Below, piece after piece: positions 49,654-57,292 of a stretch of 61,627 bases of DNA. The first letter of the stretch is position 1; each line of letters starts with the position of its first letter. A program made the translations under genes and the position numbers. The DNA comes from UBA1172 sp002457135. GTDB taxonomy: Bacteria; Pseudomonadota; Alphaproteobacteria; Puniceispirillales; UBA1172. The stretch lies in contig CBFIBR010000010.1 in assembly GCA_965660935.1 (NCBI GenBank), forward strand, positions 1 to 61,627, in the 5' to 3' direction. Below the pieces are notes generated by a model, which saw only the letters and a list, made by a program, of their open reading frames with translations, had not been told where the DNA came from and did not search any database.

Positions 49654-50355
49654 ATGGTAATTTTTTCGCGTTTTGACAAGATGATCAGCCGGGTGATCAT
49701 CCGGCTCCTGCTGCTGGCCATGATGGTCACCCCGGGGCTGCTGGCTGCTGCGCCAAGGACTGAGCCGGTGCTGCTGGTTTTTGGTGACAGCCTGGTGGCC
49801 GGATACGGGCTGGAGACGGGCGAGTCCTTCCCTGATGAGCTGGGCCGCGCCCTCACTGGTGAGGGCCGTGATGTGACCATCATCAATGGCGGTGTTTCAG
49901 GCGATACCACAGCGGGCGGGGCCAGCAGGATTGACTGGGCGCTGGCCGACCGGCCTGATGCGGTGATCGTCGTGATCGGCGGCAATGATGCCCTGCGCGG
50001 GCTGTCCCCCGATGCGATGGCGGAAAACCTTGATACCATTCTGGGGACGGTTCAGCGTGATGGCCTGCCGCTGCTGTTTGCCGGGATGAAAGCCCCCGGC
50101 AACATGGGCGCTGATTTTGGCCGTGATTTTGACAATGCCTTTGCTGATGCCTTAAAAAGGGCCAAGCTAAGGGCAAGGGCAACGGACGGCACAGTGATTT
50201 TCTATCCGTTCTTTCTGGAAGGGGTCGCGCTGGAGCCGACCCTCAATCAGGATGACGGTATTCACCCGAACCCCGCCGGGGTGGCGGAAATCACCCGCCG
50301 TATCCTGCCCTCTGTCCGGCAGTTGCTCGATGCGGCTGTCATGAAAACGTTTTAA
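49654..50355 (+). CDS. tesA: GDSL-family arylesterase / lysophospholipase L1-like
   Basis: A periplasmic SGNH hydrolase of about 233 residues. It has a signal peptide (LLLLAMMVTPGLLAAAP), the block I LVFGDSLVAGYGL with the catalytic Ser, block III IGGNDALRG and block V DGIHPNPAG with Asp/His. The start may be ATG 49654 or ATG 49681 (MISRVIIRLL); neither has a strong ribosome site. It is divergent from ybbA, the widespread tesA-ybbAP arrangement. Confidence 0.92.
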   Translation: MVIFSRFDKMISRVIIRLLLLAMMVTPGLLAAAPRTEPVLLVFGDSLVAGYGLETGESFPDELGRALTGEGRDVTIINGGVSGDTTAGGASRIDWALADRPDAVIVVIGGNDALRGLSPDAMAENLDTILGTVQRDGLPLLFAGMKAPGNMGADFGRDFDNAFADALKRAKLRARATDGTVIFYPFFLEGVALEPTLNQDDGIHPNPAGVAEITRRILPSVRQLLDAAVMKTF

Positions 50356-50377
50356 GCTAACCGTGAAAGGGGCCATT

Positions 50378-50686
50378 ATGCCTGAACCATTATCTGAAGA
50401 TGCCATCACCGCTTCCCTTGCTGATCTGCCGCAATGGGAGCGTGATGGAAACACCATCAAACGCGAGTTTCGTTTTACCGGGTTTACCGCGGCCTTCGGG
50501 TTCATGACACGCGCTGCGATCGCGGCGGAGAAGCTCAACCATCATCCCGAATGGGCGAATACCTACAGCCGGGTCTGGGTCACGCTGACGACCCATGACA
50601 GTGGCGGGCTGACCGAACTTGATATCAAACTGGCGACGATGATGGATAAAGCCGCGTCCGGTACCGGCCTCAAGGAAGGGGAATAG
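50378..50686 (+). CDS. 4a-hydroxytetrahydrobiopterin dehydratase (PCD/DCoH)
   Basis: A 102-residue pterin-4a-carbinolamine dehydratase. It has the FGFMTRAAIAAEKLNHHPEWANTYSRVWVTLTTHD region with the catalytic HHPEW histidines. In organisms without phenylalanine hydroxylase the protein may recycle molybdopterin-type or other pterins. ATG 50378 follows AAAGGGG; an in-frame GTG at 50363 is less likely. It is followed 2 bp later by the SpoU gene. Confidence 0.93.
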   Translation: MPEPLSEDAITASLADLPQWERDGNTIKREFRFTGFTAAFGFMTRAAIAAEKLNHHPEWANTYSRVWVTLTTHDSGGLTELDIKLATMMDKAASGTGLKEGE

Positions 50687-50688
50687 CC

Positions 50689-51258
50689 ATGCGCGGTTAC
50701 GCTGCGCTCGGGGTAGAGGGGGTCAGCAAGGCCCGCAACGCCGGGGCGGTGGTTCGAACCGCGCATGCCTTTGATGCCTCTTTCGCGTTTCTGGTTGGCG
50801 GCGCCATGAACCGGCGTGAAATCGCCCAGACCGATACCTCGCGCTCGGTGGAACAATTCCCCCTCTATCTCTATGACCGGATAGAGGATTTCGCCCTGCC
50901 CGCCGGCTGCCAGCTGGTCGGGATCGAAATAACCGAAGATGCCAATGATCTGCCGAGTTTTCGGCATCCCCGTGCCGCCGCCTATGTGCTGGGGGCGGAA
51001 CGCACCGGGCTGTCGGATGAAATGTTGTCCCTCTGCGATCATGTTGTCAAAATCCCGACACGATTTTCGCTTAATCTGGCGGTGGCCGGGGCATTGGTTC
51101 TCTATGACCGGCTGCAATCCACCGCCGGTTTTCCGCCGCGTCCGGTGATGCCGGGCGGGCCGGTTGAACCTGTCCCTGAGCCGGTTTTCGGGGAGCCGCT
51201 GTGGATGAAGAAAAGAAAACGCCGTCATATTGATGACGGACAGGATAACAGGGATTGA
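50689..51258 (+). CDS. TrmH/SpoU-family RNA 2'-O-methyltransferase
   Basis: A 189-residue SPOUT enzyme. The motifs KARNAGAVVRTAHAF, YVLGAERTGLSDEML and KIPTRFSLNLAVAGALVLYDRL make the knotted AdoMet site. The target (tRNA or rRNA) is not determined. A basic tail KKRKRRH could bind RNA. It begins 2 bp after the dehydratase stop, so they are cotranscribed. Confidence 0.9.
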   Translation: MRGYAALGVEGVSKARNAGAVVRTAHAFDASFAFLVGGAMNRREIAQTDTSRSVEQFPLYLYDRIEDFALPAGCQLVGIEITEDANDLPSFRHPRAAAYVLGAERTGLSDEMLSLCDHVVKIPTRFSLNLAVAGALVLYDRLQSTAGFPPRPVMPGGPVEPVPEPVFGEPLWMKKRKRRHIDDGQDNRD

Positions 51259-51345
51259 ATTTTGCGGGATTTTCTGGAATTTTAGGCCTGTATCGCGCCG
51301 CGAAGACAACACCAGACAGCCCCCTTGAGAAAGCGTGACCTGGCC

Positions 51346-51879
51346 ATGATGAAATCCATCCGTTTCTTTACCGCCATGATGGCCGTAGCGGCCCTTGGCA
51401 TGATGATCAATCCAGCCCCTGTGTTCGCTCAGGATGGCAAGGTTATCGGCGAAAGCGGCAAGTGGACGGCGTTCCGCGCCGGTAGCGGGAAAAACAAGGT
51501 CTGTTTCATCACCAGTGAGCCGACCAAGCTGGAAGGCAAATACAATCGTGACAACCGTGGTGAAACCCGGGTCTTTGTCACGCATCACGGCAAGGACAGT
51601 GATGATCGCGGTGTTGTCAGTTCGGTGGCGGGGTATCGCTACAAGGAAGGCGAGGAAGTCATCTTTTCCATCGATGGCAAGAAATTCAACCTCTTCAGCG
51701 TTGATACCCGCGCCTGGGCGACCAAGCCCCAGCAGGACAAGGCTATCGTCAAATCCATGAAGCGTGGCAACAGGCTGAAAGTCACGGGCATTTCCAGTCG
51801 CGGTAACAAAACCATTGATACCTATTCGCTCAAGGGCTTTACCAAGGCCATGAGCATCATCGACAAGGCCTGCCTCTGA
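51346..51879 (+). CDS. Invasion-associated locus B (IalB) family protein
   Basis: A 177-residue exported protein with a signal peptide ending PAPVFAQDG. The mature part has WTAFRAGSGKNKVCFITSEP and a C-terminal Cys (KACL), the IalB pattern with a potential disulfide. IalB-family proteins are common periplasmic proteins in Alphaproteobacteria; the name does not imply pathogenicity. The frame opens at a TTG (51325), but ATG 51346 begins the signal. rlmN starts 1 bp after its stop. Confidence 0.85.
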   Translation: MMKSIRFFTAMMAVAALGMMINPAPVFAQDGKVIGESGKWTAFRAGSGKNKVCFITSEPTKLEGKYNRDNRGETRVFVTHHGKDSDDRGVVSSVAGYRYKEGEEVIFSIDGKKFNLFSVDTRAWATKPQQDKAIVKSMKRGNRLKVTGISSRGNKTIDTYSLKGFTKAMSIIDKACL

Positions 51880-51880
51880 T

Positions 51881-53011
51881 ATGGGTGCACTGGCTGAAGT
51901 CGAGGGTGCGGAAAACCTTTCCACCGAAAAAGTCGATATCCTCGGCCTGACGGCTGAAGAACTGGAAACCACGATCAGGGCCGAAGGATTGCCTGCGTTC
52001 AGGGCGCGCCAGATATGGCGCTGGGTCTGGCGGCATGGAGTGACCCGGTTTGAGGATATGACCGATCTGGCGCGGCCGGTTCGTGAACAGCTCTCGGCCG
52101 GGTTCATGGTTTCGCGGCCCAGGGTTTCCCGCCGCATGCAATCCACCGATGGCACCGTCAAATGGCTTCTTCGCTTCCCTGACGGCAATGAGGCGGAAAC
52201 CGTCTACATCCCCGAAGATGATCGCGGCACGCTCTGCATTTCATCGCAGGTCGGATGCACTTTGACCTGCACCTTCTGCCATACCGGCACCCAGAAACTG
52301 GTGCGCAACCTGACCGTGGCTGAAATCACCGGCCAGATTCTGCTCGCCATGGATGAACTGGGGGACTGGCCTGCGGGCAAACCCGAACGCAGGCTGACCA
52401 ATATCGTGCTGATGGGCATGGGTGAACCTTTGTTCAATTACGACAACGTTGCCCGGGCCATGAGCATTGCCATGAGCGGGGAGGGTGTCGGGCTGTCCAA
52501 GCGGCGTATCACGCTGTCAACATCAGGGGTGGTGCCTGAAATTGATCGTTGCGGGTCAGACCTCGGGGTCAATCTTGCGATCTCGCTCCATGCCGTGCGC
52601 GATGATCTGCGCGATGTGCTGGTGCCGATCAATCGCAAATACCCGCTGGAAACACTGATTGAGGCCTGCCGCAACTATCCCAGCCTGTCCAATGCCCGCC
52701 GCATCACCTGGGAATACGTCATGCTGGACGGGGTCAACGACAGTGATGAGGATGCCCGCGCCCTGATCCGGCTGATCCGGGGCATTCCTTCCAAGATCAA
52801 CCTGATCCCCTTCAACCCATGGCCGGGGACGGAATACACCTGTTCCAGCCCGGAACGGATTGAACGTTTTGCCTCTATTGTGCTGAAAGCAGGCTATGCC
52901 AGCCCGGTCAGGACGCCGCGCGGCTCTGATATTCTGGCGGCGTGCGGTCAGCTGAAATCCGCGTCCGAGCGCGACCGCAGAAAAAGCACCCGGATCACCG
53001 GTTCTTCTTGA
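51881..53011 (+). CDS. rlmN: Dual-specificity 23S rRNA/tRNA adenine-2 methyltransferase RlmN
   Basis: A radical-SAM enzyme that methylates C2 of A2503 in 23S rRNA and A37 in some tRNAs. The 376 residues have the CxxxCxxC cluster in TLTCTFCHTGTQ, LMGMGEPLFNYDNV, RITLSTSGVVPEI, LAISLHAVRD, the resolving Cys region YTCSSPE and VRTPRGSDILAACGQL with the methyl-carrying Cys. It follows IalB by one base. Confidence 0.96.
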   Translation: MGALAEVEGAENLSTEKVDILGLTAEELETTIRAEGLPAFRARQIWRWVWRHGVTRFEDMTDLARPVREQLSAGFMVSRPRVSRRMQSTDGTVKWLLRFPDGNEAETVYIPEDDRGTLCISSQVGCTLTCTFCHTGTQKLVRNLTVAEITGQILLAMDELGDWPAGKPERRLTNIVLMGMGEPLFNYDNVARAMSIAMSGEGVGLSKRRITLSTSGVVPEIDRCGSDLGVNLAISLHAVRDDLRDVLVPINRKYPLETLIEACRNYPSLSNARRITWEYVMLDGVNDSDEDARALIRLIRGIPSKINLIPFNPWPGTEYTCSSPERIERFASIVLKAGYASPVRTPRGSDILAACGQLKSASERDRRKSTRITGSS

Positions 53012-53069
53012 AACCGAAACAATCAGTCATTACTTTAAGAATACGCACTTATATCTTAGGGAGATAGTT

Positions 53070-53813
53070 ATGCAAGATCCGCGTTTCATGCAGTCATCCG
53101 ACGCCGCATCGGCCCAGATTGACGCCGGTCTCCGTTCTTATATGCTCGGTGTCTACAATTACATGACCACCGCACTCGGGGTTACCGGTCTCGTGGCGTT
53201 CGGCACCAAGATGCTGACCACAGAGACAGGCCCGGATGGTGCAACCTATGTCAATGGTCTCGGCGCCCTTCTGTTTGGCACCCCCATGATGTGGGTGGTC
53301 GCACTGGCCCCGCTTGCCATGGTGTTCTGGCTTTCGGCCGGTATCCACCGCATGTCGGTACCAAAGGCACAGACCCTGTTCTATGTCTTTGCCGGTCTCA
53401 TGGGCCTGTCCCTGACCTCGGTGCTGTTCGTTTATACCGGTGCCAGTGTTGCACGGGCATTCTTTATCACGGCCGGGGCCTTTTCTGCCCTCAGCCTTTA
53501 TGGATACACCACAAAGCGTGACCTTGGTCCGCTCGGTGCATTCCTGATCATCGGTGTCTTCGGCCTTATTCTGGCCAGCCTGGTGAACATTTTTGTTCAG
53601 TCCCAGGGTGCCGAGTTCCTGATTTCCATTGTTGGCGTGTTGCTGTTTGCCGGCCTCACCGCCTATGACACCCAGAAAATCAAGTCCATGTACATGGCTT
53701 CCGACAGCCATGAGGTCGCCCAGCGTAAATCCATTCATGGTGCGATGGCGCTTTACCTTGATTTCATCAACATGTTCCTGATGCTGCTTCGTCTCTTCGG
53801 CAACCGCGACTAG
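53070..53813 (+). CDS. Bax inhibitor-1/YccA family membrane protein
   Basis: A 247-residue protein with seven membrane segments of the BI-1 family. It ends in the typical ALYLDFINMFLMLLRLFGNRD, and the middle has ALSLYGYTTKRDLGPLGAFLIIGVFGLILASLVN. Relatives control membrane protease activity or calcium leak. It has a GGGAG site and is followed by a strong terminator, so it is transcribed alone. Confidence 0.95.
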   Translation: MQDPRFMQSSDAASAQIDAGLRSYMLGVYNYMTTALGVTGLVAFGTKMLTTETGPDGATYVNGLGALLFGTPMMWVVALAPLAMVFWLSAGIHRMSVPKAQTLFYVFAGLMGLSLTSVLFVYTGASVARAFFITAGAFSALSLYGYTTKRDLGPLGAFLIIGVFGLILASLVNIFVQSQGAEFLISIVGVLLFAGLTAYDTQKIKSMYMASDSHEVAQRKSIHGAMALYLDFINMFLMLLRLFGNRD

Positions 53814-53837
53814 ACGGTATCATCACCATCATGATAA

Positions 53838-53867
53838 GCGCCCGGTTATTCGCCGGGCGTTTTTTTG
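53838..53867 (+). terminator. Intrinsic terminator after the BI-1 gene
   Basis: CGCCCGG-ttattcg-CCGGGCG followed by seven Ts, 25 bp past the stop. Confidence 0.93.
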
Positions 53868-53888
53868 TTCTGATGCAGGGTGAGGGGG

Positions 53889-55115
53889 TTACTGTGACCA
53901 GAGCCGGTCAAGCATCCGCCCCAGCACGGCATCACCAAAACCGGTCAGCCCCAGGTTACGGAGCCGCGCCCCCGGGCCGTCAAGGGCAAACACAGCACCG
54001 GCACGCCGGGCGTTCCTGACCACACCGCGAATATCCCGCACCCGTGATGCTGACCACGCTGTCATCATGCCTTGCAGGTCATCGGTGCTGTTATGTGCCT
54101 CCAGCTCTCTCGCAAAATGGTGGGCATCAATCAACGACTGGCCAGCCCCCTGGGCGAGATGCGGCGGCATCGGGTGGGCGGCATCACCGGCGAGGATGAC
54201 GCGGCCACGTTGCCAGGTATCGAGCAGCCCGTATTCGAGCAGCGGGATTTCTGCGGCTTTGGTGATGGCATCGGCATAGGGGGCCAGCAAAGGCTGGCTT
54301 TCCATCATGGCCGCGGCAATCCCGCGCGCCTGCGGGGAGGGCCGCGTCACCACCACAAGGTTGAGGCTGCCATCAGCAAGCGGGTAATGCACGATATGCC
54401 CGCCTCGGCCAAGCCAGACTGTTGTCGCCTGTCCCCCCGGAAAATGGGCTCCGGGAATCGCATCAGCGGGCAGAACCGCCCTGAAGGCGGTGCGGACATG
54501 GAGCGGCTTGCGGGGCGCCCCGGCCTCAACAAAGCCGCGGCTGATCCCGCCCGCACCATCACAGCCGATGAGCCAGTCTGCCGTCATCACCTCACCGTTT
54601 TCGAGGCTGAGGGTAACATTATTGCTGCCGGAGTTGCTGGCTGAATTACTGGCCGAATTACTGCCTGAATTACTGGCAGGTTCAATCGCTTTAAGTCGTG
54701 TTTTGACCCTGGTGATCAGGCCGGTTTTATCCCCTGCCTTGGCCAGCAGTGTGACCAGATCCTTGCGCTTCAGGCTGGTATAGGGGCGGCGTTGCGGGCT
54801 TGAGTTCACCGCGATGGAAACCAGCGTGATCCCGCTTTCCAGCCCGACCATGCGGAGGCTGGACAGGGGGGTGGCCTTGCGTGTCGCCGCCGCTTTCACA
54901 CCAAGGTGATCAAGCGCGGCCCAGCCGTTGGGGGCCAGCTGCACACCCCCCGGCATACCCGCCCGATTATCACCGATCAGCTGAACCTCCCGGCCGTTTC
55001 GTGCAAGGGCAAGCGCCATCGCCTCAGCGGCAATACCGTTCCCGGCAATGGCAACGGAATGCGCCTTCGAAGACCGGTTTTTTGAAGAATTTTCAGGGGC
55101 GGCTTTTCTTGCCAT
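53889..55115 (-). CDS. FAD-dependent aromatic-type monooxygenase
   Basis: A 408-residue flavoprotein hydroxylase of the UbiH/salicylate-hydroxylase family. It has VAIAGNGIAAEAMALALARNG (a GxGxxA variant of the FAD fold), LIGCDGAGG, and GRVILAGDAAHPMPPHLAQGAGQSLIDA. The substrate is unknown. About residue 150 there is a Ser/Asn-rich insert (NSGS/NSAS x 4) caused by a 5 x 12 bp repeat. It is divergent from the EamA gene. Confidence 0.88.
   Translation of the reverse strand: MARKAAPENSSKNRSSKAHSVAIAGNGIAAEAMALALARNGREVQLIGDNRAGMPGGVQLAPNGWAALDHLGVKAAATRKATPLSSLRMVGLESGITLVSIAVNSSPQRRPYTSLKRKDLVTLLAKAGDKTGLITRVKTRLKAIEPASNSGSNSASNSASNSGSNNVTLSLENGEVMTADWLIGCDGAGGISRGFVEAGAPRKPLHVRTAFRAVLPADAIPGAHFPGGQATTVWLGRGGHIVHYPLADGSLNLVVVTRPSPQARGIAAAMMESQPLLAPYADAITKAAEIPLLEYGLLDTWQRGRVILAGDAAHPMPPHLAQGAGQSLIDAHHFARELEAHNSTDDLQGMMTAWSASRVRDIRGVVRNARRAGAVFALDGPGARLRNLGLTGFGDAVLGRMLDRLWSQ
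54621..54680. repeat. In-frame tandem repeat, 5 x 12 bp, in the monooxygenase
   Basis: Units attgctgccgga, gttgctggctga, attactggccga, attactgcctga and attactggcagg, encoding Asn-Ser-Gly/Ala-Ser repeats on the minus strand. Confidence 0.9.
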
Positions 55116-55245
55116 TGTAAACAGGCCTCAGCAATCGGGTTGGCCTTCCCTTGCCCTCGGCTGGAAGCCCCGTGGCCTTGGGGAAAGGCCGTTGGACAAG
55201 GTCGGCGACTATGCCATACTGTCGCATAAACCAATGGAATTCTCC

Positions 55246-56103
55246 ATGCCCGAGCGCTTCTTTCCTGCTGTTTTTGTCCTCCTCTGGGCCAGCGCCTTCA
55301 TCGCTGCGAAGTTTGGCCTGACCGGTGCCGGTCCGTTCAGCTTCCTTTTCACCCGCTTCGTGATTGTCGCCGGTCTGTTCGGGGTGATGGCGTGGTGGAT
55401 GGGTTCGGCCATGCCCAGTCCGGGGCAATGGCCGGCACTGGTGATAGCCGGTGTGCTGATGCATGGCTTTTACCTGGGCGGGGTTTTCTTTTCCATCAGC
55501 CACGGCACTCCGGCGGGGATAGCTTCCCTCATCGTTTCGGTTCAGCCGGTGATCACCTGCCTGATCGCGCTCGTCTTTCTGAAAGAAAGGATAAGCCCCC
55601 TGCAATGGCTCGGCATCGCGCTTGGCATGGCGGGGGTGGTGGCGGTGATCTGGCCACGTCTCGGCGGGGCGGTGCCGCTGATCGGGTTGTTCAGCTGTTC
55701 GATCTCGGTGATCGCGATTTCTTTTGGAACAATCATCCAGAAACGCTTTTCCGGCACGGTTGATCTGGTCAGCGGTAATTGCATTCAGGCGATCGCGGCG
55801 GCGGGGTTCTATCTGCTGCTGCTGGCCACGATTGAAACCTACCGCCTTGAATGGACCCTGGCCGTCAGCCTGGCGATGGTCTGGATCGTGCTGGCAATAT
55901 CGCTGGGGGCGATATCAATCCTGATGCTGCTGATCCGCAAGGGACAGATGGCGGCAACATCCAGCCTGTTTTTCATGGTCCCCCCGGTCTCAGCCTTGCT
56001 GGGCTATTTCGCCTTCGGGGAGGCATTGGGGCTGCTCGGGATTGCCGGATTTCTGCTCGCCAGTGCCGGGGTCTGGCTGGTCAATCGCCCTGAAAAAAGC
56101 TAA
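55246..56103 (+). CDS. EamA-family (DMT) transporter
   Basis: A 285-residue exporter with ten membrane segments in two EamA repeats. It starts MPERFFPAVFVLLWASAFIAAKFGL and has PVITCLIALVFLKERISPLQWLGI at the end of the first half and PPVSALLGYFAFGEALGLLGI at the end of the second. These proteins export amino acids or metabolites. ATG 55246 is preferred over ATG 55234 because TGGA lies 8 nt upstream; the longer ORF from 55048 is antisense to the monooxygenase. Confidence 0.9.
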   Translation: MPERFFPAVFVLLWASAFIAAKFGLTGAGPFSFLFTRFVIVAGLFGVMAWWMGSAMPSPGQWPALVIAGVLMHGFYLGGVFFSISHGTPAGIASLIVSVQPVITCLIALVFLKERISPLQWLGIALGMAGVVAVIWPRLGGAVPLIGLFSCSISVIAISFGTIIQKRFSGTVDLVSGNCIQAIAAAGFYLLLLATIETYRLEWTLAVSLAMVWIVLAISLGAISILMLLIRKGQMAATSSLFFMVPPVSALLGYFAFGEALGLLGIAGFLLASAGVWLVNRPEKS

Positions 56104-56113
56104 ACTGATTGCG

Positions 56114-56299
56114 ATGGATAAGGCCCCTGACACCACGATGAAACCGGCACCAGCGCAACAGGCATCCGCTGATATTGAACGCTGCCTTTTCTGCGGGATG
56201 CCTGAACAACTGGTCTGGGTTCACGGCCACGGCCAATGCGCGCATTGCGGGGTCAACGCCATGCCATGCTGTGATGGGGCTGCCTGCGAAATTGACTAG
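56114..56299 (+). CDS. Cys-rich mini-protein with two zinc-knuckle-like motifs
   Basis: 61 residues with CLFCGMPEQ, VHGHGQCAHCG and MPCCDG, that is seven Cys in CxxC-spaced pairs plus His, like a small zinc ribbon or an iron-binding protein. A similar pattern occurs in short uncharacterised alphaproteobacterial proteins. It starts 10 bp after the EamA stop, in the same direction. Function unknown. Confidence 0.65.
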   Translation: MDKAPDTTMKPAPAQQASADIERCLFCGMPEQLVWVHGHGQCAHCGVNAMPCCDGAACEID

Positions 56300-56325
56300 A
56301 TCTTTCGAAACTGATTAAATCTTTC
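56288..56325. repeat. Duplicated 19-bp unit carrying both convergent stop codons
   Basis: gaaattgactagatctttc followed by gaaactgattaaatctttc. The stop of the Cys-rich mini-protein is in copy 1 and the speB stop (tta at 56315) is in copy 2. Confidence 0.8.
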
Positions 56326-57292
56326 CGATCGGGGCGGGTTTTGCGCCTGCCTTCATCGCCATTACCGCCAGCCAGTCATGGGCAACATTGGCGGCCGCCA
56401 TCGCGGTGATATCAGCGTGATCATAGGCGGGTGAAACCTCCACCAGATCAAAGCCGATCATGTTGAGCGGTGTCAGCCCGCGGATCAGTTCCAGCGCCTG
56501 CCAGCTCATCAGCCCGCCCGGGATAGGCGTTCCGGTTCCGGGCGCAAAGGCCGGGTCAAGGCAGTCAATATCGAAACTGATGTAACACGGGGTATCACCG
56601 ATGCGATCGTGTATCGCGTTCAGCGTGGCATCAATGCCGTTGCGATGGACCCATGGGCTGGTCAGAATTTCAAAGCCGTGATCATGGTCATTATAGGTAC
56701 GCAGCCCGACCTGGGCCGATTTCTCTGCCCGGATCAGGCCTTCATTGGCGGCGTGCAGGAACATCGAGCGATGGTTGAGGGTTGAGCCGCCATCATCCCA
56801 GGTGTCGCAATGGGCATCGAACTGCAACAGCGCAACGGGACCGTGTTTTTCGGCATGCGCCCTGATCAGCGGCAGGGAGACAAAATGATCACCCCCGAAG
56901 GTCAGCATCATGGTATCGCTGGCCAGAATCCCCCGGGCGTGATCGGTGATCGTCCCGGGGATGGATTGAGGATCATGGGGGTCAAGCGCGCAATCGCCAT
57001 AATCCACCACCGCCAGCGTATCGAAGATGTCAAAGCCAAAGGGAAACGCCTTGAGGCTGGCCAGTTCAGTCGACGCACCGCGAACCGCCCTCGGCCCGAA
57101 CCGGCATCCCGGCCTGTTGGTCACCGCGCCATCAAAGGGGATACCGCTCACCGCAATATCCACCCCGTCCAGATCACGGCTGTATTTGCGGCGCAGAAAG
57201 CTGAGCGCACCGGCATAGGTCATTTCGTATTCCGATCCCTTGACCTCTTTCTTCATGAAGGCGGCATCGGTGCTGTTATAATCGACGGTCAT
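56315..57292 (-). CDS. speB: Agmatinase
   Basis: Hydrolyses agmatine to putrescine and urea. The 325 residues have a complete Mn site: FGGDHFVSLP, QFDAHCDTWDD and SFDIDCLDPAFAPGTGTPIPGG, the last being the agmatinase-type loop. ATG 57292 overlaps the aminotransferase stop as ATGA, so putrescine formation is coupled to its consumption. Confidence 0.92.
   Translation of the reverse strand: MTVDYNSTDAAFMKKEVKGSEYEMTYAGALSFLRRKYSRDLDGVDIAVSGIPFDGAVTNRPGCRFGPRAVRGASTELASLKAFPFGFDIFDTLAVVDYGDCALDPHDPQSIPGTITDHARGILASDTMMLTFGGDHFVSLPLIRAHAEKHGPVALLQFDAHCDTWDDGGSTLNHRSMFLHAANEGLIRAEKSAQVGLRTYNDHDHGFEILTSPWVHRNGIDATLNAIHDRIGDTPCYISFDIDCLDPAFAPGTGTPIPGGLMSWQALELIRGLTPLNMIGFDLVEVSPAYDHADITAMAAANVAHDWLAVMAMKAGAKPAPIGKI

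Noticed and set aside
50563..52188. 541-codon minus-strand open frame across the SpoU, IalB and rlmN genes
   Set aside because: It is opposite three well-supported genes, has no domain, and crosses their boundaries.
53889..55115. Assigning the monooxygenase to ubiquinone synthesis
   Set aside because: Only the general UbiH/salicylate-hydroxylase fold is visible; no ubi gene is adjacent and substrate motifs are not decisive.
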